A stretch of 64,000 bases of DNA from Anagrus nilaparvatae (Eukaryota > Arthropoda > Insecta > Hymenoptera > Mymaridae), in assembly GCA_022575985.1 (NCBI GenBank), contig JAKSXM010000007.1, positions 4,094,501 to 4,158,500 of the forward strand, written 5' to 3'. This document shows positions 23,954-34,922 of the stretch, one piece after another. Below the pieces are notes generated by a model, which did not search any database, had not been told where the DNA came from, and worked only from the letters and a program-made list of their open reading frames with translations. Numbering within the stretch: position 1 is the stretch's first letter; each line of letters begins with the position of its first letter. Position numbers and translations under genes: made by a program.

Positions 23954-24354
23954 AATGCGAAATGGAGGAATCTGGTAGTCATTGAAAAATATAGAATAAA
24001 TTTAATTAAATACATATCCGAAACCCCGAGAAAATTTCGACATAACGACTTGACGACTTTTTTTAAAACAGAAGAATGACGGTTTAAGTTTTTTCGTTCC
24101 GTATTCTAAACTACTGTTTCTCTTGTTTCTTTATTTATTCTCGTCTCGTAGGTTGAGGTGAAAAAATTCAAAGGTATTTTAAACTATTGATTGTATTTTC
24201 TATTAATAAGTTAACGTTTGTATGTTGTTTGAGTATCTTGAGAAATTGAAAATCTTTATATAGTTTTATTTTCAAATATGTACTTAGATAACTAGCTAAT
24301 TATATTTGCAATGTATTTTTTTAGTTACTTTTACTTTCATTAAGCTTAACTTCT

Positions 24355-24786
24355 TTCTCAAGCTTAATAATCAATTTGTCAAGATAATCAGAAATTGAAG
24401 TTCTGTCTACTCCTGCTGTTCCTTCATTTGAGTTAGAAACCATTCCAGTGTTCTTTAAGACTTCATCATTAAACTTGGCTAATCGATATCCTGCAAAATT
24501 TGCTTATGTTCCTACAACACTTCCTGCAGAAGATAGCATGTTTGATTGCGTTGCACTTATATTATTGGAATATAGTTCAGATTTTGAATTAAAAACTCTT
24601 ATTTTGTTTCCATAACCAAGACAACTTATATACAGTGGATCCAAAAATTGAAAAGATATTTTTCCATTCCATATAAACTTTCTCTTTTGAGTCGGAAGAT
24701 GTATTTCCAACTAACAATTTATCCCATAATCCTTCAGGAATATTGTTTCTAGAACTCCAAGTACCATTTTCAGTCATGTGTTTCAA
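24355..24786 (-). pseudogene. Hypothetical gene remnant with stop and frameshift
   Basis: Minus-strand blocks in order: NGTWSSRNNIPEGLWDKLLV, a shift near 24680 into FQFLDPLYISCLGYGNKIRV and SELYSNNISATQSNMLSSAG, a TAA at about 24506, then FAGYRLAKFNDEVLKNTGMV and a helical tail rich in Lys/Glu/Leu to about 24320. The remnant reads as one protein of about 150 residues with two breaks. The FLDPL segment faintly resembles a block at 20.87 kb, so it may be another decayed member of the 20 kb family. Confidence 0.4.
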
Positions 24787-26380
24787 GATCCCAAAAACCT
24801 GGTTTTCGACCTGACAATTTAACCTACAAAAAAGTTAAGTCCCAAATAAGTTAACGTGGAAAAATTTCACTATTTTCCAATGTTTTTTTTTTAATGTGCA
24901 TTTAAGAATGTAAAGAAATAATTTATATTTTATAATATTAATAGTTTATTATATTAAAATAAAGTGTTGAATTATATTTTTTAATTATATTTACAGTTTC
25001 TTATATTTACAGTTATTACATATTTAATTTAAAAGAAAATACATATTAGCTTGATTCAAAAAAGTGCCAGATTATCAAATGTTCCGGTTTATTGGATGCC
25101 GGATAATTGGAATTCTGCTGCACTTATTTCATTATTAATATAATAAAATATATTCATAATAGCATAAAAATATTTATAAAAATATAATTTCCTTATTATA
25201 AAATATAAAATAAATTATGTAGACAAAACATAAAATACACATAAATATAATTATAAACTAACTATATAAGTACTGCAGTGCAAACAAATATAATTTTTCA
25301 ATAACATTTAGTATAATTTTTAAATTTTTACACCTGTATCTACGTGACTTTATCAATAAAAAATTAAGAAAAAGTTCCAAACAAATAAAGAACATAATAA
25401 AGATTTTCTTTATACACATTTAATTACAGCCATAAAAAAGAACTTTTTATTGATAAAGTCATTTTTATAAAAATTTATATAAAAGAAAAAAGTAGATGCA
25501 CATAATTTGTTATAATTAAATTATATAATAAAAAATAATTATATAATACACGTCACTGGGGCTGAGCCAAGCTGACACTTTTTTTTTAACTTTTATTAAT
25601 TTTTTATTCATCAAGTAAACTATTGCATTTAAAAAATATTTATTAATTTTTTAAATATTAAAAACTTATTTTTTCGAAATGTGTTTATAGAAAAACTATA
25701 TATTGAAAGATTATTTTTTCAAAATGTATTTAAAGCAAAACTTTCTTTTTTTGAACTTTTACTAGTTTTTAATTGATCAAGTAGACTATCAAGTAGAATT
25801 AGGTGTCAATATTCATAAATTAAATTATGAAAATATTTTTATAATTATTGAAAAATAATTAAATTAAATTAATTAACATTAAAAACCATTTTATAATTCA
25901 AATAACCAAAAATAACTATTTTAACAACTATATACCTTATCAAATCAAATATTTAAAACAAAGGATAAATTAATATTTTTTATGTTTTCAATTCAAGCCG
26001 GACCTAAAGTTATAAAAATCGCCGTTTTGCAGGTCCAATTTTCTTTCGGAGTGGGGAAGGGTCGGACTCAATAGACTTCTTTTTTAGAAAACATAACAAC
26101 TCATTTTATAGACAATTATTTTGCTCATTAATAATCAAAATGATTATATTAATTATTATTATAACAAATTATGTGCGTCTACTTTTTTCTTTTAAAAAAA
26201 TTTTGTAAAAAAACGGTTATTAATCAATTTTAAGAATTTTTTTAAACTTTTTAAATGTAATTAAAATTTTTAGTTTTAGAAATCATTAGTTCTCAATTAC
26301 ATTAGTTAAAATAAATAACGACGAAATTATAAATAAGACGCAAAAAAAATTATTAAACATTAAAATACATTAATTACATA
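24787..26380. other. AT-rich stretch with a fragment of a dispersed repeat
   Basis: No gene is seen. Positions about 25995-26060 (including ggagtggggaagggtcggactcaat) resemble 56965-57000. This is a dispersed, GC-richer repeat of unknown type. Confidence 0.45.
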
Positions 26381-26900
26381 CTATTTAATAATATTTGCAC
26401 GTTGTAGTTTTGGAATCCGTTGTTCTAGTTCATCGAAAAAATCTTTAAAGCTGCCATTTCTCCTTTTTAATTTATATTTTATCTCATCTCTTGTTTGATC
26501 CATATACGAATCAATATTTTGTAACATTTCTTTGCTTACGTTTTTCGCTAATGTAACTATGTGTTCCGTTTCTTTATTAAGGACGTAATGTCCTCCACGG
26601 ACATTGCGGTAAGAGTAGACGCCTAGACCTGCTCTTAGACTATTTGTAGGCTTATTCACACGACCAGGGAAAAAAGGCGAATTAGCCCTGTTGTGTGTGA
26701 ACATGACGAGCTCTTGGTCTTCAAAGCCTTCTTGCCAACTTTGTTTTCTTTTTCTTTTACCAGCGCTTTTTTTAGATTTCAACTTTTGACTATGACAATC
26801 CTCTTGCGCATCATCATCTTCTATCTTTTGGTTATCATTATTTATTTGTTATCATCATTATCTCCGCTCTCATGATTTTTACCATCTTCTTCATCGTCGC
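26381..26900 (-). pseudogene. C-terminal exon of a microexon gene, paralogue of the 37395-37796 exon, frameshifted
   Basis: The exon starts after an ATACAG acceptor with an acidic tract (GDDEEDGKNHESGDNDDNK), hits a stop, and continues in another frame as DNQKIEDDDAQEDCHSQKL and a basic stretch. It then reads ELVMFTHNRANSPFFPGRVN and ends at 26381. The central segment resembles DFVLFSKNKRLYPKVPGCVY in the 37.4 kb exon. The pattern is loosely like the start of PWWP/Tudor-type barrels, which I offer only as a possibility. The upstream intron shares gaagatatgtttggctta and attataacttatttttggcc with the 37.9 kb intron, so the two regions are duplicates. This copy is broken by at least one indel. 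Confidence 0.55.
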
Positions 26901-27841
26901 CTGTATCTTATGAAAAATATAATATAAATAAAAGGTTTTTAATTATACATAATGTTAATAAGAAATGAAGTGAAGATATGTTTGGCTTAATTACTTTATT
27001 ATTACTACTTCTATATTATCAATTAAAGATTAAAAATTAAAATAAATGGAAATATTATAACTTATTTTTGGCCCTTTGTTGTTTGTATTAAATGTTTTTA
27101 CCTGAATATGAACGATTCTATCAGATTGTATTCAATATGAATTAAAGAGTATTCAGAATAAACTCTTTTTCTATTCCTATTGAACTCGATATGTATTCAT
27201 AATGAGGTCATTTTATTTCGCCTAATTGAGTTCTTTTTGAGTAATTTTTGAATTCTTAAATTATGCATTTTTAATAATTTAATAATTCAGTTATTATATC
27301 AGAAAGTAAATAATTTTAAAATAATTTTATTTTATTCAATTTTAGGTAAAAAAAATTTGTAGAAAATAATTTATATAGGTATTTGTGTTAGGATAAACTT
27401 ATTTAAAAATATTACAAAATTAATTAAATTCCTTAAAATAAAATATATTTTATTAACTAAATTCAAAAATTTTACATTAATGATGTTTTTATATACTTAT
27501 GACTAGGATATTTTGCACTTAATTTCAAAAAAAAAAAATTAAGTTTTATTTATTAAATAATTAACACTTGTTGCAATAATAAAATACAATCAATACAGAT
27601 AATTTATAAATTGTATACATTATTATATACATAAATATAGGTTATATTCAGTTATAATAAGTAACTTGATATTTTTATTTAAAAATATTCTACAATTACA
27701 CTATACCACTAACTTTTAGATTTAGTGAAAAAATGATTTATAAATGAACTCAAAAAGAACTCAATGAGGCGAAATTAAATGATCAATTTACGATTACATT
27801 GTGAGAAATCAATTAATTTTGAAATTTGTTTCAATGAAATT

Positions 27842-27873
<32 letters not shown>

Positions 27874-28379
27874 GTTATAATAATATTTCAAAACTAAAGA
27901 AAGATTTAGTTAATAGGTATCAAAAAAAATTATGGTATTTTGTTATATGTTATAAATAATGTTATATTTTAAACAGTTTTTGAAAACAAAAAATGTAAAA
28001 AAAAATTACAAATTACATTTACTACTTACAATTACCAAATTGCCCTGCTCAACATCGTATGCAGACTCTAAAGCTTCTGATTCCACCACTGGTCCGCTGA
28101 CTGAAATTGCAAAAAAAAATTTAATTCGTGAAATAATCGGTATAAATGTTTAGATAAATCTAATAATAATTTTAATTTAATAACTATATTAATAACTATA
28201 ATTTTATATAAAATTTATGATACAGTTTACGTAATCAATAAAATCCAAAATCTCAATAAAGTTCAAGAACTCTTAAATATATTTTTTGAAATTATAATTA
28301 ATTTAGCAAATTCACCTAAAATAATTATATTTGAAATGTAAAAATTACAAAAAAATATTTTTAATTTTCTTTAATTGAT
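26901..28379. other. Intron-like spacer with long poly(T) run
   Basis: Left part (26940-27110) is paralogous to the intron at 37840-37990. The rest is AT-rich and includes a T run of nearly 30 bases near 27846-27873. No exon is confidently seen. A plus-strand frame at 27959-28153 is probably chance. Confidence 0.5.
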
Positions 28380-29322
28380 TTATAATGTGTTATTACTAGT
28401 TTCTTCGTCTTGGGATTGTATTTTATCGCTATAATCAATTTCCTTAGCATTTGACGATATGCTTGAAAGGTCTATTGGGTCTGTAAAAGTTTCAAACAAC
28501 CCAGCTATTTCAGATGTCTAAAATTTAAAACATAATATTTTAATTAAAAAATTTTTTTATAATAAAGATATCAATGTTATGTTAGTAATGAGTAATGAAC
28601 AGTTACGTTTGAATTCTGTGTCAAATCATTAGGGATTATTGTCACAGGAAGGCGATGTGATGCCCCAGAAAGCTTTGGTATTTTGTAATGTAGAAGGTAA
28701 TTTTTTTTTGGCAATGCCAAATACTGCAATCCACTTCATAAATTTTTAATTAACGAGATAGTGATTTTAACTATGATATATATTTATTTGTTACTAACCC
28801 TGCTTTTATGTATATCCAATTGTTCCATTGATGGTTCAATTGGTGATTGATTAGGATTATTCCCTAACCTTTCTGCTTCATCAGAATGGGATATGTGGTC
28901 CTGCAAAAAACAAAAGTAATCAGTTAATGAGAGATTGATATTTCAAAAAGTGGTTTTTACTTCGCACTTACATTCCTTGTTGAAGACATGAATTCCTAAA
29001 AACAAAAAATTTAATAATGTTTTTATTAATGCTTTATTTTGCAAATAATTAAAATTTTTTAACTTACTGGGAATACAGGAATTATTGCTGGCAGCTCAGA
29101 CTGTTCTTGATTAGGCAGAGTAATCCGAGGCGCTATATTATTGTCTTCAATATTTTCTGGAGCCTCTTTTATTGATTGGGCTTTTGATTCTTCAGTAACT
29201 GCCTGGAATTTATGTAATGTTGGATTACTTAATACATAATAAGTATAACTATTATCAGGAGACTGTAACCTTCTCCTTTCTTCTCTATAATAACGTACAC
29301 ATTTATTAACATATTTTTTCAA
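28380..29322 (-). CDS. Microexon gene, copy 1: small phase-0 exons, unknown protein
   Basis: Minus-strand exons inferred from GT-AG sites and frame: 29322-29068 (5' limit uncertain; open upstream to a possible acceptor), 28995-28972 (24 bases, EFMSSTRN), 28900-28799 (102), 28723-28607 (117), 28517-28380 (138, ending NNTL and TAA). Every visible exon is a multiple of three and starts in phase 0. The protein is hydrophilic and rich in Glu, Asp, Asn and Ser (for example DHISHSDEAERLGNNPNQSP). The one exception is a more structured block, YLALPKKNYLLHYKIPKLSG. No signal peptide or known domain is seen. Intron sequences are shared with the 39 kb gene, so the two are paralogues. Splice signals and frame are intact, so it may be expressed. 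Confidence 0.5.
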
Positions 29323-30254
29323 CTCGTAATATTAATAATGATTAAATAATAATTATCCCTTTACTGATTTATGAGGTTGACACTCCCCTGAAATATATTC
29401 ATATCCCCTCGGACATAATCCTTAAATTATGCCAAATAATCCTGCAACAACAAAAATAAATATATTAAATACATAAATTTTAAAAAAAATATATACATTA
29501 AATTTATTAAATGTATTCAATATACTTACCAAAAAATACAATAATATTCTTATCCATTTTGCTATAAAATTTTATTTTACGCGCAAAAAGGTGAAGCACA
29601 TGTACACCATTAGAATATTTAATCAGCTGTTTGATTGTGCTTTATTTTAATACTATTAAAATAATCGATTAAAAATTACCTTTTTTCGAGTAAAAATTAT
29701 ATATTTATTCTAAAGTGTGAATTAAATTCACGATATTTATGACAATTTTATATGCAATGAATTGAAATCAATATCCAATGTAGTCAGATTTATTAAGAAA
29801 TTAAATAAACCATATAAACAAATACGTTGTGCATTTATAAAATCCTTGAATTAACCTTGAATTGAAATTAGCTCCTTGAAATCCCTGAAATATCCATTTT
29901 TTTTCCATTTTTTTTTTAATTCTTGAAAATAAATTTATTCATTTATGATCCAAAAATATTTTTTGAAACATTTAAAATCATGTAAAAATGTTAAATTAAA
30001 AAAAAAAAAATTTTAATTTAACCCCTAACAACCCTCAAATTGGGGCAGTTCTCCCCAAGAGGAACGGTTTAAATTCCAGGACAAGCATTTCCTGCCCCAG
30101 GAGATCTTATAAAATCAGAAAATACCAGAGATTTTTAAAGGGATCGTGGTAAAACTTTTTTTCGTATTCTAGAACAGTGTGCGATATATTAAGGATGTTA
30201 AATAGCTAAATATAGCTAGCTACACTAGCTTTAAAAGTTTTTAGCTCATTGGGC

Positions 30255-30345
30255 TTACGATGTTTTTTAACCTACCTACAAAGAGTCCGCAAAATTCCGT
30301 GACAAGTTTTACTCGCGAGTTTTACGTCTAAAAGAGCAAAAAATT
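30255..30345. repeat. Copy of the GC-rich inverted-repeat element found at 32722-32926 (partial)
   Basis: Shares acctacctacaaagagtccg-like and gagttttacgt...gagggcaaaaaa-like sequence with 32855-32930 (there cacctaggcgtagaacgagt and cacgagttttacgcccggga). Divergent and partial. Confidence 0.5.
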
Positions 30346-30509
30346 TTTTTTATTCAAATCGATTCAAATAAATAGTGGAAACTTCTTTACTTATAGTAAT
30401 CAGATATTTTTTTGTTTAAAACTTGCCCATTTTTATTCAATTTAAAAAAATCTTTTAATTTTAAGGATAGATTTTTTGAAATATTAAATAATTTTTTGAT
30501 ACATTTTAA

Positions 30510-30837
30510 GGGTCTACCCGGAACCTACTCATTTCGATCTTGCACATCTATTTTCTTACATGTTTTCTTGCACGAAAAAAATATTACACATTAAATTAAT
30601 TACCAAAATAAATCTTACACAAGTGTAGGAAAATTAATAATTAAATATTTTATATATTTTTATAATTTTCATATTGTCTTACAATTAAAATATATAAAAT
30701 ATTTAATTATTAATTTTCCTACACTTGTGTAAGATTTATTTTGGTAATTAATTTAATGTGTAATATTTTTTTCGTGCAAGAAAATATGTAAGAAAATAGA
30801 TGTGCAAGATCGGAATGTGTAGGTTCCGGGTAGACCC
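30510..30837. mobile_element. Foldback MITE with ~145-base, nearly perfect inverted arms
   Basis: The left arm starts gggtctacccggaacctac, then cgatcttgcacatctatttt and cttacat. The right arm carries the same sequence inverted and ends ggttccgggtagaccc. Only a handful of mismatches separate the arms, and the loop is about 30 bases (near 30655-30690). There is no coding capacity, and a plus-strand frame at 30412-30594 that crosses the left arm is not a gene. The near-identity of the arms implies recent insertion or strong constraint. No convincing target duplication is visible (flanks ttttaa and aatttta). Confidence 0.85.
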
Positions 30838-31009
30838 AATTTTATGAAACCCCTATATATTAACTTTTAACCTGAAAAAAAATATTTGAATTTTACTAAA
30901 TCCCTGAAATCTTTGAAATATCCTTAAATTTTATGATGAAATTTTAGTAGACACCCTGTTTATTAAATCTACTCTGTTTGTTGTAAAAGAATTGAATCTA
31001 TCCGTCTCT

Positions 31010-31405
31010 GTTGCATCTTATTTCAATTCTGAAATCTTTTTCCTCTCCCAAACCAATTAACATCTTTTTTGAATCCTTAGAACACACATCAATAAATAGA
31101 AATGAATGATTTTTAAATTCAGAGAAATCATTCTTCAAAATTCTATCTAGAACTCCGTTTTTTAATTTTTCGTTATAAAAGGTTTTTATGGGAATTTAGC
31201 AATCATAGGAGCCATCCTATACTGGAAATTTAGCATAATTTTTTTTGTATATTATATTTTTGCAGTCTTTCAAATAAAGAAACTCCAAGTCCACACTTTT
31301 TTGATTCATCTGAGATTACTATAGGTTTTAATTGTTTGTAAGTCCCAGCAAAAGATATATCACAAGCTTTGCCGAAGCTCAGGTTGTGATAATATGACAT
31401 TCACT
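31010..31405 (-). pseudogene. UPF1-like SF1 helicase fragment, copy 2 (middle motifs)
   Basis: Minus-strand reading gives KACDISFAGTYKQLKPIVIS, then GLGVSLFERLQ and, after a one-base shift, MLNFQYRMAPMIAKFP, then TFYNEKLKNGVLDRIL and SFLFIDVCSKDSKK. In UPF1-like superfamily 1 helicases these correspond to the post-motif-II/III region (G-D-x-x-Q-L-x-P) and motif IV (QYRMxPxIxxFP). Here GD is replaced by GT. ATP-binding motif I is absent. The fragment ends in TAG near 31010. It shares about 60 bases with copy 1 (31345-31405 versus 31757-31818) and about 40 bases at 31075-31115 versus 31690-31730. Confidence 0.7.
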
Positions 31406-31429
31406 CGGCTTTAGATAAGTAGAACGGTG

Positions 31430-32340
31430 TATGAAAGACTTGCCCTTGTTAAGGCTACGTTCAATCTTTCTTCATCCTTCAGGAAACCTATATTTTTTTC
31501 CTTTCACTGAAATATAATGATGTCTTTTTCTCTTCCTTGGTATGCATCTATTATATTATTGATAATGAATCTCTTTTTTGCTTCCTAACATGATATAATT
31601 CCCACATTTTTTGCCTCCGTTTGTTATTAGGGTATTCATTATACACAAAACTTCTTTCTGATTATAATAAGAAGTTCCAAATCTATCTTTCTTAGAACAC
31701 ACATCAATAAATAGAAATGAATGATGACCAGCCAGCTAGGAATGCAGCAAGTAGTCTCCAGTCCCAGCAAAAGATATATCACAAGCTTTGCCGAAGCTCA
31801 GGTTGTGATAATATGACTTTCATAACATTTAGCTTTACTTCTGAATCGATATTGCTTAGATCTAAATCAATGTACAACTTTTCTGTTTCATCTTCCGAAT
31901 AACCCATTATTGCATTTGTTATGAAGTCATTATGTTTGTAATTGATTTTCAGCAGGGCACAAAGCATCCGCCAAAATGGTGCATTATTCCATTTAGGTTT
32001 TAAAATATATGGATGTTCGATATCTGGTTTATATCCAATGTTATTTGTCAATTGTATGGTAGCCATACCATGTTGCTCTTCAACTAAGACACATCTCATA
32101 CTCCAGGGACAAAAATTAGTTCTACTAATGACAAGGACATCTCCTACTTTCAATTGATAAAACCCGATATTTTTATTGAAAAATGAAGGAATTTCAAAAA
32201 TCCCTCTGGGCTTATGTATGTTTGTGCTAGCATTCCATTTTACAGTTAAATCATCAAAACTTTTCATTTTAAGTAGTTTCTTTTGGGCTTTGACAAATTC
32301 ATTAGATCCTTCAAATCCAAATATTGACAGATGTTTTCAA
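31430..32340 (-). pseudogene. UPF1-like SF1 helicase fragment, copy 1 (beta-barrel region, then motifs V and VI)
   Basis: The first 180 residues (about 32340-31779) are open: GSNEFVKAQKKLLKMKSFDD, then VGDVLVISRTNFCPWSMRCV, typical of the 1B-type region before the helicase core. After PELRQS the frame breaks. Downstream come, in changing frames, SFLFIDVCSK, then NNIIDAYQGREKDIIIFQ (motif V, D-A-Y-Q-G-R-E-K-D) and DEERLNVALTRA (motif VI). Motif I and much of the core are missing. The family resembles ZNFX1/UPF1-type helicases that act on RNA. The many breaks show this copy is dead. Confidence 0.7.
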
Positions 32341-32721
32341 AACTATTATCATCTATTTGTTCAAATGCCATAACAGAAAACGAAAATGTTGAAATTTACA
32401 TACCTAAGCAATCGTTTACATTTTGTACTTCATAACTCATTTTTATGTATCTCCTTATTAAAATTTTTACAAACTTTTCAAAAAATTAGTATAATAATTA
32501 ATTATAAATTAAATTTATTCGAATTTTTTGTTGTTGAAATGAACACTTTGAGGATTAATCTATAATGCGATACGCATTACCTCTCTCCCCTCAATTTTCA
32601 TAATAAATTATTTTATGTTATATTTTACATAATCGCGCCAGAAAATAGATAAAGTAGGTCGCTTTACAGTTTACACAAATTTTTCTTGTCTTACTTGAAA
32701 AATAGTTGATCTATTATAGTA

Positions 32722-32926
32722 TATTAAGTATCAAGGGCGTAAAAGTTTCGGCACTAGCGTGAGCACTAGCACGAGTACTCGGCAAAGCCGGGCACGAGTG
32801 ATATGTGTTCACGCTCGTGTCTAAAGTATTACGCCCATGGTGCTTACACTATTTTTTGCCCACCTAGGCGTAGAACGAGTTCAGAAAATTCTTTACACAC
32901 GAGTTTTACGCCCGGGAGGGCAAAAA
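32722..32926. mobile_element. 205-base GC-rich inverted-repeat element inserted into unit 1 of the nuclease array
   Basis: Intact units read ctattaaagtaatttttgtg at this place. Unit 1 reads ctattatagta, then the element, then agtaatttttaatt. This gives a likely AGTA target duplication (32718-32721 and 32927-32930). The ends share gggcgtaaaa in inverted orientation. The interior contains several short palindromes (around gagtactcggcaaagccggg and gttcacgctcgtg). A partial relative lies at 30255-30345. Confidence 0.75.
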
Positions 32927-33420
32927 AGTAATTTTTAATTTAATTTCATAAATTGTTTCGCCAATCATCAAGCGCATAGAGGAGTACAAGGTTATTTTAT
33001 CCTTGTTGGATTCTAACAATAAACTTATCAAAACAATTTTTTCAAAATTTTTACCCGTCTTGTAATACTTTTTTTCAATTAGCTGTTTTAAACCTTTTTT
33101 GATTATACTATTAAATTCTGATTTATTATTTTTGCACACTTTATTTTCAAAAATAAAAATTGTATTGTTTTTTTTCCATGACAACATCCATAAAGTTATG
33201 AGATGATTGAAAAAAATTAGAATTGAAATTAAGTTAAAAATTTAAATTAAAATTAAATTAAAAAATTTAATAAATTAGCGCTCAAATTTTTCTTGTCTTA
33301 CTTGAAAAATAGTTGATCTATTAAAGTAATTTTTGTGCATTTCATAAATTGTTTCGCCAATCATCAAGCGCACAGAGGAGTACAAGGTTTTTATATCCTT
33401 GTTGGATTCTAACATTAAAC

Positions 33421-33830
33421 TTAACTTACATTAAAAATCCCCTTGCGGACATAGATCATGGCCGCCATTTTTTGATAAAAGAGCTTGCACGGCTCTAAAA
33501 ACGGATATGTCAATCCCTCATCTGGTGTCACAATTAGTTGTGCAAACGATCTGATCCGATTCTCAAACCATTTATTACGCTGGTTTTCATTCAAATTGCG
33601 GCCTAAAGGCACATAATGGCAAAAGCCAGCGCCATGGACAAATGCCGATGTTCATCATATGTCAACCCAGTTGCTGCCTCTATTGCTACTTGAGATTCAG
33701 CGAAGCTCCTATTAAGATCATCTGCTGTAATGGTTCTTAAATCAAGCTCATACCCGATATTTTTGAAAACATCTTTTAACTTGGAGTTTCTTAGCCAATC
33801 TTTTTCACAAAATAGATTAAAACAATTTTT
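33421..33830 (-). pseudogene. Hypothetical protein fragment inserted within the nuclease array, one frameshift
   Basis: Minus-strand: LRNSKLKDVFKNIGYELDLR, SFAESQVAIEAATGLTYDEH and LSMALAFA in one frame. The next frame, after a single-base shift near 33617, continues YVPLGRNLNENQRNKWFENR and TPDEGLTYPFLEPCKLFYQK to MIYVRKGIF and a GTAAGT-like donor. About 130 residues when bridged. The block sits between nuclease units 2 and 3 and is less AT-rich. I do not recognise it. An old viral or transposon protein is one possibility, but no motif shows that. Confidence 0.4.
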
Positions 33831-34791
33831 TTTAAATTAAATTAAAAAATTTAATAAATTAGCGCTCAAATTTTTCTTGTCGTACTTGAAAAATAGTTGA
33901 TCTATTAAAGTAATTTTTGTGCATTTCATAAATTGTTTCGCCAATCATTAAGCGCACAGAGGAATACAAGGTTATTTTATCCTTGTTGGATTCTAACAAT
34001 AAACTTATCAAAACAATTTCTTCAAAATTTTTACCCTTGTAATACTTTTTTTCAATTAGCTGTTTTAAACTTTTTTTGATTTTACTATTAAATTCTGATT
34101 TATTATTTTTGCACACTTTATTTTCAAAAATATAAATTGTATTGTTTTTTTCCATGACAAAATCCATAAAGTTATGAGATGATTGAAAAAAATTAGAATT
34201 GAAATTAAGTTAAAAATTTAAATTAAAATTAAATTAAAATTTAATAAATTAGCGCTCAAATTTTTCTTGTCTTACTTGAAAAATAGTTGATCTATTAAAG
34301 TAATTTTTGTGCATTTCATAAATTGTTTCGCCAATCATCAAGCGCACAGAGGAGTACAAGTTTATTTTATCCTTGTTGTATTCTAACAATAAACTTATCA
34401 AAACAATTTTTTCAAAATTTTTACCCGCCTTGTAATACTTTTTTTCAATTAGCTGTTTTAAACCTTTTTTGATTTTACTATTAAATTCTGATTTATTATT
34501 TTTGCACACTTTATTTTCAAAAATATAAATTGTATTGTTTTTTTCCATGACAACATCCATAAAGTTATGAGATGATTGAAAAAAATTAGAATTGAAATTA
34601 AGTTAAAAATTTAAATTAAAATTAAATTAAAATTTAATAAATTAGCGCTCAAATTTTTCTTGTCTTACTTGAAAAATAGTTGATCTATTAAAGTAATTTT
34701 TGTGCATTTCATAAATTGTTTCGCCAATCATCAAGCGCACAGAGGATTACAAGGCTATTTTATCCTTGTTGGATTCTAACAGTATCAAAAG

Positions 34792-34922
34792 TGATGATCA
34801 AAACTGATGTTCAAAACTGATGATCAAAACTGATGATCAAAACTTATGATTAAAACTGATGATCAAAAGTGATGATCAAAACTGATGTTCAATAGTGATG
34901 ATCAAAAGTGAAGATCACAAGC
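34792..34922. repeat. 13-base minisatellite (gatgatcaaaact)
   Basis: About ten imperfect copies of gatgatcaaaact, with variants gatgttcaaaact and gatgatcaaaagt. The array begins exactly where nuclease unit 5 is cut off, so it may have grown at the breakpoint. Confidence 0.8.

Larger units (their letters stand above)
32665..34791 (-). repeat. Tandem array of ~392-base units, each encoding a PD-(D/E)XK-like nuclease module
   Basis: Five units share caaatttttcttgtcttact...ttgatctatt. Unit 1 begins near 32675 and is interrupted by an insertion; unit 2 begins near 33282 and is truncated; unit 3 begins near 33865; unit 4 near 34256; unit 5 near 34647 and is truncated. Full units 3 and 4 each encode 102-103 residues: MDVVMEKNNTIYIFENKVCK, then LKQLIEKKYY, IVLISLLLESNKDKITLYSS and RSTIFQVRQEKFER. 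The order D, then about 12 residues, then E-N-K, then a Q-I/L-x-x-K-x-Y helix matches the PD-(D/E)XK nuclease core as found in DUF1703-type proteins. Each unit carries only the C-terminal nuclease part. Units differ by few changes, so the amplification is recent. Confidence 0.7.

Noticed and set aside
27959..28153. Plus-strand frame of 64 residues
   Set aside because: It lies antisense in intron-like DNA of the microexon locus and starts in a Lys/Phe-rich stretch.
32265..32390. Possible F-box-like start (MAFEQIDDNSFENICQYLDL) just before the helicase fragment
   Set aside because: It ends at a stop after 35 residues, and the helicase frame overlaps it in another frame. The F-box resemblance is too short to claim.
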